Assembly: GCF_014879935.1 (NCBI RefSeq)
Contig: NZ_JACSRD010000089.1
Coordinates: 1 to 40,339, forward strand
Reading direction: 5' to 3'
DNA from: Prosthecobacter sp.
GTDB taxonomy: Bacteria; Verrucomicrobiota; Verrucomicrobiia; Verrucomicrobiales; Verrucomicrobiaceae
Length of the DNA stretch: 40,339 bases
Shown: positions 15,043-22,515 of the stretch, piece by piece
Layout: each line of letters opens with the position of its first letter
Position numbering within the stretch: position 1 is the stretch's first letter
Made by a program: the position numbers and the translations under genes
The notes under the pieces: generated by a model
The model's input: the letters and a program-made list of their open reading frames with translations, nothing else
Databases searched by the model: none
What the model was told of the DNA's origin: nothing

Positions 15043-16656
15043 ATGCCCAACGAAGCCCAAATCGCCCGCCGCCGCTCCTTCGCGATCATCTCGCACCCGG
15101 ACGCCGGTAAAACGACGCTCACCGAAAAGCTCCTGCTCTACGGCGGCGCCGTCGCGCTCGCGGGCTCCGTGACCGCTCGCAAAAATCAGCGGGCGACGAC
15201 CTCCGACTGGATGGAGCTCGAAAAGCAGCGCGGCATTTCCGTGAGCTCCACCGTGCTGCAGTTTGAATACAAGGACAGCATCGTGAACCTGCTCGACACA
15301 CCGGGCCACAAGGACTTCTCCGAGGACACCTACCGCGTGCTCACCGCTGTGGATGCCGCGATCATGGTGATCGATGCCGGTAAAGGTATCGAGGCGCAGA
15401 CGCGGAAGCTCTTCGAGGTCTGCCGCCGCCGCGGCGTGCCGATCTTCACCTTCATGAACAAGCTCGACCGGCCTGCCCGCGAGCCTTTGACGCTGCTCGA
15501 CGAGCTGGAAACAGTGCTCGGCATCGGCGCCTGCGCCATCAACTGGCCGCTCGGCCTCGGCCAGCAGTTCCGCGGTGTCTATGACCGCATCAGCAAGGAT
15601 GTGCACCTCTTTGAACGCACCGCCCACGGTGCCTACCGCGCCCCCGAAAAGGTCGGCGGACTCGATGACGACTTTGTCGCCAAACACATCGCCAGTGATG
15701 CGCTGGAGCAGGCAAAGATGGAGATCGAGATGCTCGAAGGAGCCGGCCATGCCTACGACCGCAAAAAGATCGACCGTGGCGAGCTCACGCCGGTGTTTTT
15801 CGGCAGTGCCAGCAACAACTTTGGCGTCCAGTTGCTCCTAGATGGCTTCCTCGACCTCGCGCCGCCACCCGCACCGCGCATGGCCGTGGGCGACCGCATC
15901 ATCGAGCCGACTCAGGAAGCCTTTTCCGGCTTCGTTTTCAAAATCCAGGCCAATATGGACCCGCGTCATCGCGACCGCATGAGCTTCATCCGCATCGTCA
16001 GCGGCAAATTCGAGCGTGACATGCAGGCCGTGCACACGCGTACCGGCAAAACCGTGCGCCTCGCCAACTCGCAGAAGCTTTTCGCGCAGGATCGCGAGAC
16101 CGTGAACGAGTCCTACGCTGGCGACGTCGTCGGCATTGTCGGCAATTATGGCTTCGGCATCGGCGACACGCTCTCCACCGATCCGAAGATCAAATTCGAC
16201 GAGATCCCCCGCTTCGCGCCCGAAGTCTTCGCCTACCTGCACAACCCCAGCACCGCGCACTACAAACGCTTCCGCGAAGGCCTGGAGCAGCTCCTCAGCG
16301 AGGGTGTGGTGCAGCAATTCATCCAGCCGCACGCCGGCCAACGCGTGCCGCTGCTTGGCGCTGTGGGTCCGCTGCAGTTCGAAGTCGTGCAATACCGCCT
16401 CGAAAGCGAATACAACGCGCAGAGCCGTCTCGAAAACGCCCCTTACACCGTTCTGCGCTGGGTCCGCACGAAGGACGGCAGCAGCATCGAGGAGTTCGAC
16501 ATCCCGAGCGGTGTCACCACGGCGCAAGACGCCGAAAACCGCTGGGTCGTCTTCTTCAGCGACCAGTGGGCCATCAACTACTTCGAGCGCCGCAATCCGA
16601 ATGCCGAGTTGTCGGAGATTCCGTGGGATGAGGTGAAAGAAGAGACGCCTTCATGA
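15043..16656 (+). CDS. prfC: Peptide chain release factor 3
   Basis: RF3 is a translational GTPase that recycles RF1 and RF2 from the ribosome. The G1 motif is ISHPDAGKTTLTEKLL, the switch II/G3 motif is DTPGHKDFSEDTYRVLTAVD and the G4 motif is NKLDR. The following LLDELETVLGIGACAINWPLG and the C-terminal LLGAVGPLQFEVVQYRLESEY are specific to RF3 and not EF-G. At 537 residues it has normal length. Its TGA overlaps the next gene's ATG in an ATGA junction. Confidence 0.97.
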   Translation: MPNEAQIARRRSFAIISHPDAGKTTLTEKLLLYGGAVALAGSVTARKNQRATTSDWMELEKQRGISVSSTVLQFEYKDSIVNLLDTPGHKDFSEDTYRVLTAVDAAIMVIDAGKGIEAQTRKLFEVCRRRGVPIFTFMNKLDRPAREPLTLLDELETVLGIGACAINWPLGLGQQFRGVYDRISKDVHLFERTAHGAYRAPEKVGGLDDDFVAKHIASDALEQAKMEIEMLEGAGHAYDRKKIDRGELTPVFFGSASNNFGVQLLLDGFLDLAPPPAPRMAVGDRIIEPTQEAFSGFVFKIQANMDPRHRDRMSFIRIVSGKFERDMQAVHTRTGKTVRLANSQKLFAQDRETVNESYAGDVVGIVGNYGFGIGDTLSTDPKIKFDEIPRFAPEVFAYLHNPSTAHYKRFREGLEQLLSEGVVQQFIQPHAGQRVPLLGAVGPLQFEVVQYRLESEYNAQSRLENAPYTVLRWVRTKDGSSIEEFDIPSGVTTAQDAENRWVVFFSDQWAINYFERRNPNAELSEIPWDEVKEETPS

Positions 16657-17336
16657 AAACCGTCGTCATCACCGGCTGCACGCGTGGACTTGGTCGCGCC
16701 ATGGTTCCGCTGTTTGCGGAGGCAGGATGGCGGATCGCCGGTTGCGGGCGGAACGGGGCTCACGTGGCCGAGGTGGGCCGCCAGTTCACGAAGCCGCACT
16801 TTTTCAGCGTGTGCGATGTTTCGCGTGAAAACGACGTCGCGGGCTTCTGTGCGGCGATTCTGGAGCAATTTGGCCCGCCGGACCTCGTGTTGAACAATGC
16901 GGCGATCATCAACGCGAATGCGCCGCTGTGGGAGACGAGCGCGGAGGACTTCAGCCGCATCGTGGACATCAACATCAAAGGTCCGGCCGCCATGATGCGC
17001 CATTTGCTGCCTGCGATGCTGAAACGCGGCGGTGGTGTGATCGTGAACTTCTCCTCCGGCTGGGGACGCTGCACGGCGGCCGATGTCGCGCCATATTGCG
17101 CGACGAAGTATGCCATCGAGGGCCTCAGCATGGCCACGGCGCAGGATACCGGTGGCAGGGTGGCTGTCATTCCGATGAATCCGGGCATCATCGACACCGA
17201 CATGCTCCGCAGCACCTTCGGTGGAGGTGCGGGCGGTTTTCCAGACGCCGATGACTGGGCCAGGCGCGCAGTGCCCTTCTTCATGAAGCTCGGTCCCAAG
17301 GACAACGGCAGGCCCATGACCGTGCCCGGCGGCTGA
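16653..17336 (+). CDS. Short-chain dehydrogenase/reductase
   Basis: This is a classical SDR of 227 residues. The cofactor motif TGCTRGLG is at residues 7-14. NNAAI is in the middle, the catalytic Ser lies in NFSSGWGR, and Tyr and Lys are in APYCATKYAIEG. A PGIIDTDM motif follows. The absence of an acidic residue pattern typical for NAD after the second strand (AGCGRNGAHV) hints at NADPH preference, which is inference. The substrate cannot be told from sequence. Its start overlaps the prfC stop by 4 bp, so it is probably translated from the same mRNA. Confidence 0.88.
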   Translation: MKTVVITGCTRGLGRAMVPLFAEAGWRIAGCGRNGAHVAEVGRQFTKPHFFSVCDVSRENDVAGFCAAILEQFGPPDLVLNNAAIINANAPLWETSAEDFSRIVDINIKGPAAMMRHLLPAMLKRGGGVIVNFSSGWGRCTAADVAPYCATKYAIEGLSMATAQDTGGRVAVIPMNPGIIDTDMLRSTFGGGAGGFPDADDWARRAVPFFMKLGPKDNGRPMTVPGG

Positions 17337-17377
17337 CTGCCGCTTGACCATTCATCCCAGACTCTGGACTCTCCGCG

Positions 17378-18028
17378 ATGCGCTTCCTCATCACCGCCGG
17401 CCCGACGCGCGAGCCGATTGATCCGGTACGGTTCCTGTCGAACCGCTCCTCCGGCCGCATGGGTTACGCGCTGGCCGAGGCGGCACGCGACGCCGGGCAC
17501 GAGGTGGTGCTCATTTCCGGCCCGGTGACGATTCCCGCACCTCCAGGCATCACTTTGATCCGCGTCGAAACTGCACGCGAGATGTTCAATGCGGTGCAAA
17601 GTCACCTGAATGGCTGCGATGCGGCCATTTTCAGCGCTGCGGTGGCCGATTACCGCCCCGTGCAGATGGCGGGGCAGAAAATGAAAAAGTCCGCTGAGCG
17701 CCTCACGCTCGAACTCGAACGCACGGAGGACATTCTCGGCTCAGCTCGGGCCAAACTCGGCTTTTCGGGCTTCCTGGTCGGTTTTGCGGCGGAGACGGAG
17801 AACCTGATCGCACACGCACAGGAGAAGCTGGAGCACAAAGGCTGTGACATGATCGTTGCGAACGATGTGTCGCAGGCGGGCATCGGGTTTGACAGTGCGG
17901 AAAACGAAGTCACCCTCTGCCTCCCCGGCGGCCGGACGGTCCCCATCCCCAGGCAGTCCAAAGCCGCGCTCGCGCGCGTATTGATCGCGCAAATCACCCA
18001 GTTATCAGCCCCTCAAGCCTCCCAGTGA
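17378..18028 (+). CDS. coaB: Stand-alone phosphopantothenate-cysteine ligase (CoaB)
   Basis: CoaB joins 4'-phosphopantothenate and cysteine in coenzyme A synthesis. The 216-residue product starts directly with the CoaB domain: FLITAGPTREPIDPVRFLSN, then RSSGRMGYALAEAARDAGHE. It continues with AAIFSAAVADYRP, GFAAETENLI, CDMIVANDVS and GIGFDSAENEVTL. In most bacteria this domain is the C-terminal half of bifunctional CoaBC; the flavin-dependent decarboxylase half is missing here, so a separate CoaC must be encoded elsewhere. The stop overlaps the GTG start of the next gene. Confidence 0.92.
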   Translation: MRFLITAGPTREPIDPVRFLSNRSSGRMGYALAEAARDAGHEVVLISGPVTIPAPPGITLIRVETAREMFNAVQSHLNGCDAAIFSAAVADYRPVQMAGQKMKKSAERLTLELERTEDILGSARAKLGFSGFLVGFAAETENLIAHAQEKLEHKGCDMIVANDVSQAGIGFDSAENEVTLCLPGGRTVPIPRQSKAALARVLIAQITQLSAPQASQ

Positions 18029-18783
18029 ACGAACTCCTCGCCACCGCCACCGAAGCCGCGCACGCCGCGGGCAAGATGATCAAAGAAAACTTCGGCTCAG
18101 AGCTGACGGTGAACGAAATGCAGCGCCACGACATCAAGCTGGAGCTCGATGTGCGCAGCCAGAAGCTCATCACCGACATGATCCTGGCCCGCTTTCCCGA
18201 TCATGCGATCCTCGGCGAGGAAGGCGGCGAAACGGGTGGCAATGGCGATGTCGAATGGATCGTCGATCCGATCGATGGCACGGTGAATTTCTTCTTCGGC
18301 ATCCCGCATTACTGCGTCTCCATCGCCGCACGGAAGCGTGAGTCGAAGGAGCTGCTCATCGGCGTCATCTTTGACCCGAACCAGAACGAAACCTGGACCG
18401 TCGTGCGTGGTGAGAAGCCAAAGCTGAATGGCAAGACGGTTTCCGTGAGTGATCGCGCCACGATGCCCGAAGCGGTCGTCACCGTGGGCTTCTCGAAGAG
18501 CAAGGAGGCGCTCGATCTTGGTTTCGAGCGCTACAAGCGCATCGCCTACGAGGTGCGCAAGACGCGCATGCTCGGCAGCGCCGCGCTCGCCATGGCCTAC
18601 ATCGCGTGCGGACGTCTTGATGCTTATGTCGAGGAGCAGATCAGCCTGTGGGACATCGCCGCAGGCCAGCTCATGATCGAGGAAGGCGGCGGCCAGACGA
18701 TGCTGCGCCCGAGCACGACGAAGCCCGGTACGATGTTCATCTGCGCCTGGAACGGCAAGCTGCCCATCCAGGACTACCTCTGA
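18025..18783 (+). CDS. Inositol monophosphatase family protein
   Basis: The start is GTG at 18025, sharing bases with the coaB TGA (GTGA), which gives 252 residues. The metal-binding motifs are ILGEEGGE, then WIVDPIDGTVNFFFGIPHYC with the DPIDGT signature, and the C-terminal LWDIAAGQLMIEEGG. This Mg-dependent phosphatase family includes SuhB, which acts on inositol-1-phosphate, and related enzymes for other sugar phosphates or 3'-nucleotides. The precise substrate cannot be fixed. It sits between coaB and an ABC ATPase gene (4-bp gap). Confidence 0.92.
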   Translation: MNELLATATEAAHAAGKMIKENFGSELTVNEMQRHDIKLELDVRSQKLITDMILARFPDHAILGEEGGETGGNGDVEWIVDPIDGTVNFFFGIPHYCVSIAARKRESKELLIGVIFDPNQNETWTVVRGEKPKLNGKTVSVSDRATMPEAVVTVGFSKSKEALDLGFERYKRIAYEVRKTRMLGSAALAMAYIACGRLDAYVEEQISLWDIAAGQLMIEEGGGQTMLRPSTTKPGTMFICAWNGKLPIQDYL

Positions 18784-18787
18784 TCGC

Positions 18788-19543
18788 ATGTCCGCCCCCG
18801 ACACCCGCGAAGTCATTCTCGAAGCCCGTGAACTCACGCGTGAGTTCGATGGCGTGAAGGCACTCGATGCGTTCAGCTTCAAACTGCATCGTGGCGAGGT
18901 GCTGGGCCTGCTCGGTGCGAATGGCGCCGGCAAAACCACCGCGATGAACTGCCTGCTCGGCCTCACGCTGCCGACTTCGGGTGAGTTGAATGCCTTCGGC
19001 ATGTCATTGCATGAGCACCGCATCGACATCCTGCGGCGCTCGAACTTTTCCTCCGCCTACACCGCACTGCCGGGAAACCTGCTCGTGGGGCAGAACCTGC
19101 TCGTTTTTGCCAAGATCTACGGTGTGCCCGATCCGAAGAAGAAGATCGCCGAGCTGATGGACCTTCTCGAAATCTCGCACCTGCAAAAGCGCGTCACCGG
19201 CCAGCTCTCCGCCGGCGAATCCACGCGGGTGAACCTCGTCAAAGCCTTCCTCAACGACCCCGAGCTGCTGATGCTCGACGAGCCGACCGCCTCGCTCGAT
19301 CCTGACATCGCGGACAAGGTGCGCAAAGTCGTGCGCAAGGTGCAGCGCGAGCGTAACATCGGCATCCTCTACACCTCCCACAACATGCGGGACATCGAGG
19401 AGGTCTGCGACCGTGTCATCTTCCTGCACAAGGGCAAGATCGTGTGCGAAGGCACGCCTGCGGACATCGTCTCGCGCTCCAGCGGCAGCACGCTGGAGGA
19501 TGTGTTCATCAAGATCGCCCGTGACGGTGAGATCGTGGACTGA
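18788..19543 (+). CDS. ABC transporter ATP-binding protein
   Basis: The 251-residue ATPase has Walker A GANGAGKT, the Q-loop region YTALPGNLLVGQNL, a slightly unusual signature LSAGES, Walker B LLMLDEPTASLD and the switch His in YTSHNMRDIEEV. This subfamily (ABC-2 exporters such as polysaccharide, antibiotic or NatA-like systems) works with a separate membrane subunit. The ABC-2 permease gene at 20285-21100 on the same strand is the obvious partner, although one inverted gene lies between them. Confidence 0.93.
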   Translation: MSAPDTREVILEARELTREFDGVKALDAFSFKLHRGEVLGLLGANGAGKTTAMNCLLGLTLPTSGELNAFGMSLHEHRIDILRRSNFSSAYTALPGNLLVGQNLLVFAKIYGVPDPKKKIAELMDLLEISHLQKRVTGQLSAGESTRVNLVKAFLNDPELLMLDEPTASLDPDIADKVRKVVRKVQRERNIGILYTSHNMRDIEEVCDRVIFLHKGKIVCEGTPADIVSRSSGSTLEDVFIKIARDGEIVD

Positions 19544-19555
19544 CGGATAAGTCAG

Positions 19556-19568
19556 CCAGCCGGGCTGG
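19556..19568. terminator. Short hairpin between convergent genes
   Basis: CCAGC-CGG-GCTGG forms a 5-bp stem with a 3-base loop in the 25-bp gap between the ABC ATPase gene and the convergent secreted-protein gene. No T-run is present. It may act as a weak bidirectional terminator. Confidence 0.3.
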
Positions 19569-20162
19569 TCACTTCACCGGCAGCTTCGTCGCCAGCATTT
19601 CTTGCGTGAGCACAAAGCCGATGCAGTACCAACTGTTCAGTTGCCGAGGCGTCTTCACCCAGTCGCTTCCGTTCGCATCTGCGGAGATCATGCCCAGTTT
19701 CGCGCGTTCGGTCTCTCCGTTCCCATCCGGCTTTGCCAGATCGGGATTCTCCAGGCTGGCCTGGAGCATGGTGGCGGTGATTTTGCGCGGATCGACGGGC
19801 TTGGTGATGATCCGCCAGTGCTGCTTTTTGACCGGAATCTGCCCGCCCTTTTTCTCCAGGTCGATCGCCGCCGATATGGCGCGATAGACATAAGGCGAAT
19901 GCACGTGCAGCACGATCACATCGCCAGCCGCGAAGGTTTTCTCCGGCACCTTCACCCGGAAATGCTGATCAGCATCCGCCTTGTCGCGCAGCGAGATTTT
20001 CCGGCCGTTGTGATACACGTTCAGCTCGCCCTTCACCTGCAGCAGGAGGTTGCCGTTGACGGTGTCGGCAGCCAGTCCTGAGGCGGCTGCCAGCAGAGTG
20101 ATGAAGCCGGCGAACAACCAGGCCGGACAGGCGGGGCGATTGAGAATGCGTGAGTGATGCAT
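19569..20162 (-). CDS. Secreted hypothetical protein between ABC ATPase and permease
   Basis: I chose the ATG at 20162 because MHHSRILNRPACPAWLFAGF followed by ITLLAAASGLAAD gives a signal peptide with an ALA-like cleavage site; the frame is open to 20213. The mature part (about 165 residues) starts with a beta-rich region (NGNLLLQVKGELNVYHNGRK, then FRVKVPEKTFAAGDVIVLHV). It ends with a segment rich in aromatic and polar residues (DWVKTPRQLNSWYCIGFVLT). No catalytic motif is visible. It should reside in the periplasm. Its orientation opposite to both ABC genes suggests independent transcription, from the 71-122 bp before the permease gene. Confidence 0.6.
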   Translation of the reverse strand: MHHSRILNRPACPAWLFAGFITLLAAASGLAADTVNGNLLLQVKGELNVYHNGRKISLRDKADADQHFRVKVPEKTFAAGDVIVLHVHSPYVYRAISAAIDLEKKGGQIPVKKQHWRIITKPVDPRKITATMLQASLENPDLAKPDGNGETERAKLGMISADANGSDWVKTPRQLNSWYCIGFVLTQEMLATKLPVK

Positions 20163-20284
20163 GGGAGGTGGAAAGGCTTCACGAAGGCTAGTGAGTCGGC
20201 TTCCGCGTTTCAAGCTCCGAATCCACGGGGGGCGTTTCCGGCCCGGGCCGCTGATGAGAGGTTGATGGCGGCGGCTCTCTGTTC

Positions 20285-21100
20285 ATGCTCAACGCCACCC
20301 CCATGAATTTCAATGTCATCAGCGCTCTCGTCATGCGCTACCTGTTCCTGTATCAACGGACACCCATGCGTCTGGTCGAACTCGTGTTCTGGCCGCTCGT
20401 CGATCTCGTCATCTGGGGGAACGTCACCGTCTTCATCCAGGACAACAGCGATGAAAAGTTCGCCTCCTTCGTGCTCTTCTTCCTGGGGGCGATGATTCTC
20501 TGGGATGTTCTTTTCCGCGCCCAGCAAGGCGTGGCGATCTCGTTTCTGGAAGACGTGTGGACGCGCAACCTGCTGAATGTCTTCGTCGCCCCGGTGCGCA
20601 CCATCGAATACCTGTCCGCCACCTACGTGGTCGGCTTTCTCCGCATCCTGGTGACGTTTGTCGTCATGGGCCTCGTGTCGTGGCTGGGCTACAAGTTCAA
20701 TGTCTTCCAGCTCAACTGGTGGCTGCTGCCCTTCTTCGTGAACCTGATGATCTTCGGCTGGTCGCTCGGCATGATCTCCACGGCGCTCATCCTGCGCTGG
20801 GGTCAGGCGGCCGAATCGCTGGCCTGGGCGGTGCCGTTCTTCATCCAGCCATTCGTCGCCGTGTTTTATCCAGTGGCAAACATGCCCGCGTGGTCGCAGC
20901 CCTTCGCCTGGTTCTTCCCAGCCACGCCCATCTTTGAAGGCATGCGTCAGGTCATGGCCACCGGAACCACGAGTTGGAGCCTGCTGGGCCTCTCCTTCGG
21001 CCTGAATGTGGTTTATCTGACACTCGCCGGCCTGCTGTTCGGGCGTGTGCTCAACCTCACGCGCAAACGCGGCCTGCTGACGAAGTTCGCGACGCAGTAA
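20285..21100 (+). CDS. ABC-2 type transporter permease
   Basis: The 271-residue product has about six hydrophobic segments and the fold of ABC-2 exporter permeases. These segments include VELVFWPLVDLVIWGNVTVF, ASFVLFFLGAMILWDVLFRA and ILVTFVVMGLVSWLGYKFNV. Conserved GWSLGMISTALILRWG and the segment ending PFAWFFPATPIFEGMRQV are typical of export subunits. An alternative ATG at 20303 (MNFNVISALV) would remove six residues. Its most likely ATPase is the gene at 18788-19543. The substrate is not evident. Confidence 0.85.
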   Translation: MLNATPMNFNVISALVMRYLFLYQRTPMRLVELVFWPLVDLVIWGNVTVFIQDNSDEKFASFVLFFLGAMILWDVLFRAQQGVAISFLEDVWTRNLLNVFVAPVRTIEYLSATYVVGFLRILVTFVVMGLVSWLGYKFNVFQLNWWLLPFFVNLMIFGWSLGMISTALILRWGQAAESLAWAVPFFIQPFVAVFYPVANMPAWSQPFAWFFPATPIFEGMRQVMATGTTSWSLLGLSFGLNVVYLTLAGLLFGRVLNLTRKRGLLTKFATQ

Positions 21101-21103
21101 GCA

Positions 21104-21126
21104 GCCTTGTTGCCGTGCAACAAGGC
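21104..21126. terminator. Strong hairpin after the permease gene (first of two)
   Basis: GCCTTGTTGC (21104-21113) pairs perfectly with GCAACAAGGC (21117-21126) around a 3-base loop, starting 3 bases after the permease stop. It lies between two convergent genes and could terminate transcription from both sides, although no long T-run follows. Confidence 0.55.
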
Positions 21127-21127
21127 A

Positions 21128-21148
21128 GCCTGTTCCACAGGAACAGGC
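21128..21148. terminator. Second tandem hairpin
   Basis: GCCTGTTCC (21128-21136) pairs perfectly with GGAACAGGC (21140-21148) around loop ACA, one base after the first hairpin. A palindromic GGCGCC-GGCC-GGCC stretch follows at about 21155-21168 next to the oxidoreductase stop. Two perfect hairpins in tandem suggest a dispersed repeat or a bidirectional terminator. Confidence 0.5.
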
Positions 21149-21167
21149 CAACTTGGCGCCGGCCGGC

Positions 21168-22175
21168 CTACTTCCAAACACCCGACGCACGCAGCACCGT
21201 CTCATGAACGGCGATGTCATGCGCCGCGTCCCAGGCGAGCTTCTTTTCACCCCGCACCACTTTGGCAAGATCCATGAACTCGCCTGCATACCGATCCTTC
21301 GGCACGTCGAGCTGGATCGACTGCGTGCCCTTCTTGTAGGCTCCACACGCCTTCGTGAGTGACAGATTCACCTTCCCGCTCTCCAGCGGCACGATTTCGA
21401 AGGTTCCCTCGGTTCCGGTCACATTGAAACGCCGCCGCAGACCGCCAAACGGATCCGTATGATTGCAGCGAATCACCGCAGTCGCCTTCGCGTATTGCAG
21501 CACGGCCATTTGATTGTCCTTCACGCCATCGTCCTGGGTTGGCGTTGAAAAGCCGGTCACAGACGCCGGTTTGCCCATGATCGTGAGCGTCGCGTCGATG
21601 ATGTGGCAGGCGAGCTCAAACATCCCTCCGCCTTCGAGCTTACGAATCGCCCCACGCGTGCTGCCGTTCGCCAGTTTTCCCATTGCTGCATCGATTTCAG
21701 TGATCTCGCCGAGCCAGCCTTCACGCACGGCTTGGAAAAGCAGTTCAAACGCTGGGTTGTAGCGCAGCATGTAGCCCATCTGCACCGTGAGGCCTCGTTT
21801 TTCGGCCTCAATTCGCATCGACTTGAACTCGTCATGCTTCAGCGCGCCTGGTTTGTCCAGATGCACATGCTTGCCCGCCTGAATGCAACGCAACGCGGTC
21901 GCGCAGGAGTCTTCGACACGCGTTTCCACCGCCACCGCCTTCAAGCCGGGCGTTCCCAGCAGTTGCTCCTCCGTCAGCAACGGCACGCCGTCGTATGCTT
22001 TGTCCTTCGCGGCCACGCCAACGACCTCCCACAAGTCGGTCAGCGAACGCATCGCCGCCATCTTTCCCGCCGCATGCGCATGCTCCGTGCCGATCTGGCC
22101 GATTCGCAGTCGTGATGGTGCACTGGCGGCGAAAGCGGTCGAACCACAAGCGAGGAGGAAGGTGCGTCGTTTCAT
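21168..22175 (-). CDS. Gfo/Idh/MocA family oxidoreductase with Tat-like leader
   Basis: The 335-residue product starts MKRRTFLLACGSTAFAASAP, with twin Arg followed by hydrophobic residues, so export by the Tat pathway is likely. The NAD(P)-binding domain follows (RLRIGQIGTEHAHAAGKM), but the classical GxGxxG is altered to GQIGTEHA. The family EKP motif appears as HLDKPGALKHDEF, and the His in MFELACHIIDA is in the place of the catalytic His. Such exported sugar-type dehydrogenases are abundant in Verrucomicrobia and Planctomycetes. The altered glycine motif may change cofactor binding. The substrate is unknown. Confidence 0.85.
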   Translation of the reverse strand: MKRRTFLLACGSTAFAASAPSRLRIGQIGTEHAHAAGKMAAMRSLTDLWEVVGVAAKDKAYDGVPLLTEEQLLGTPGLKAVAVETRVEDSCATALRCIQAGKHVHLDKPGALKHDEFKSMRIEAEKRGLTVQMGYMLRYNPAFELLFQAVREGWLGEITEIDAAMGKLANGSTRGAIRKLEGGGMFELACHIIDATLTIMGKPASVTGFSTPTQDDGVKDNQMAVLQYAKATAVIRCNHTDPFGGLRRRFNVTGTEGTFEIVPLESGKVNLSLTKACGAYKKGTQSIQLDVPKDRYAGEFMDLAKVVRGEKKLAWDAAHDIAVHETVLRASGVWK

Positions 22176-22209
22176 GAGATGAGGTGAAACGAGCCTGCGG
22201 CCATTTTCC

Positions 22210-22410
22210 TCACTCGGAAATCTTCATGGCGGCGATCACCGGGAGCTGAACCGGCAAGGTGACGAGATCGAAGGCTCCGGCGGCGACTCGTTCACCTGGG
22301 GTGACACGGCCTGAAAATGAGTTGCGGAATTCCAGCCCGGCGCTGGCACAACTGGACAGGCACAGGCTGGCAAGAACGAGGGGCAGAAGGACAAGTTTCG
22401 TTTTCATCAT
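22210..22410 (-). CDS. Small lipoprotein (66 aa)
   Basis: The start at 22410 gives MMKTKLVLLPLVLASLCLSS with lipobox LSSC, then a mature part of about 45 residues (NSFSGRVTPGERVAAGAFDL followed by VTLPVQLPVIAAMKIS). The second half is hydrophobic and may associate with the membrane. Longer in-frame starts add sequence unlike a leader. A 7-bp hairpin sits 2 bases upstream of the start. The function is unknown. It is followed on the same strand by the oxidoreductase, 34 bp away. Confidence 0.55.
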   Translation of the reverse strand: MMKTKLVLLPLVLASLCLSSCASAGLEFRNSFSGRVTPGERVAAGAFDLVTLPVQLPVIAAMKISE

Positions 22411-22412
22411 GA

Positions 22413-22432
22413 GCGTGCTGGTTTGAGCACGC
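22413..22432 (-). promoter_or_regulatory. Hairpin just upstream of the lipoprotein start
   Basis: GCGTGCT pairs with AGCACGC around a 6-base loop, ending 2 bases before the ATG of the lipoprotein gene. In the mRNA it would cover the usual Shine-Dalgarno position, so it could limit translation. No ligand-type riboswitch features are visible. Confidence 0.3.
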
Positions 22433-22515
22433 CGAAGGATGCGCGAGCTCCCGCCCAGAACCGCATTGATGCTCTGCATGATCGAATCGGAACAGTGAAT
22501 GCCGCCGCAGCCACG

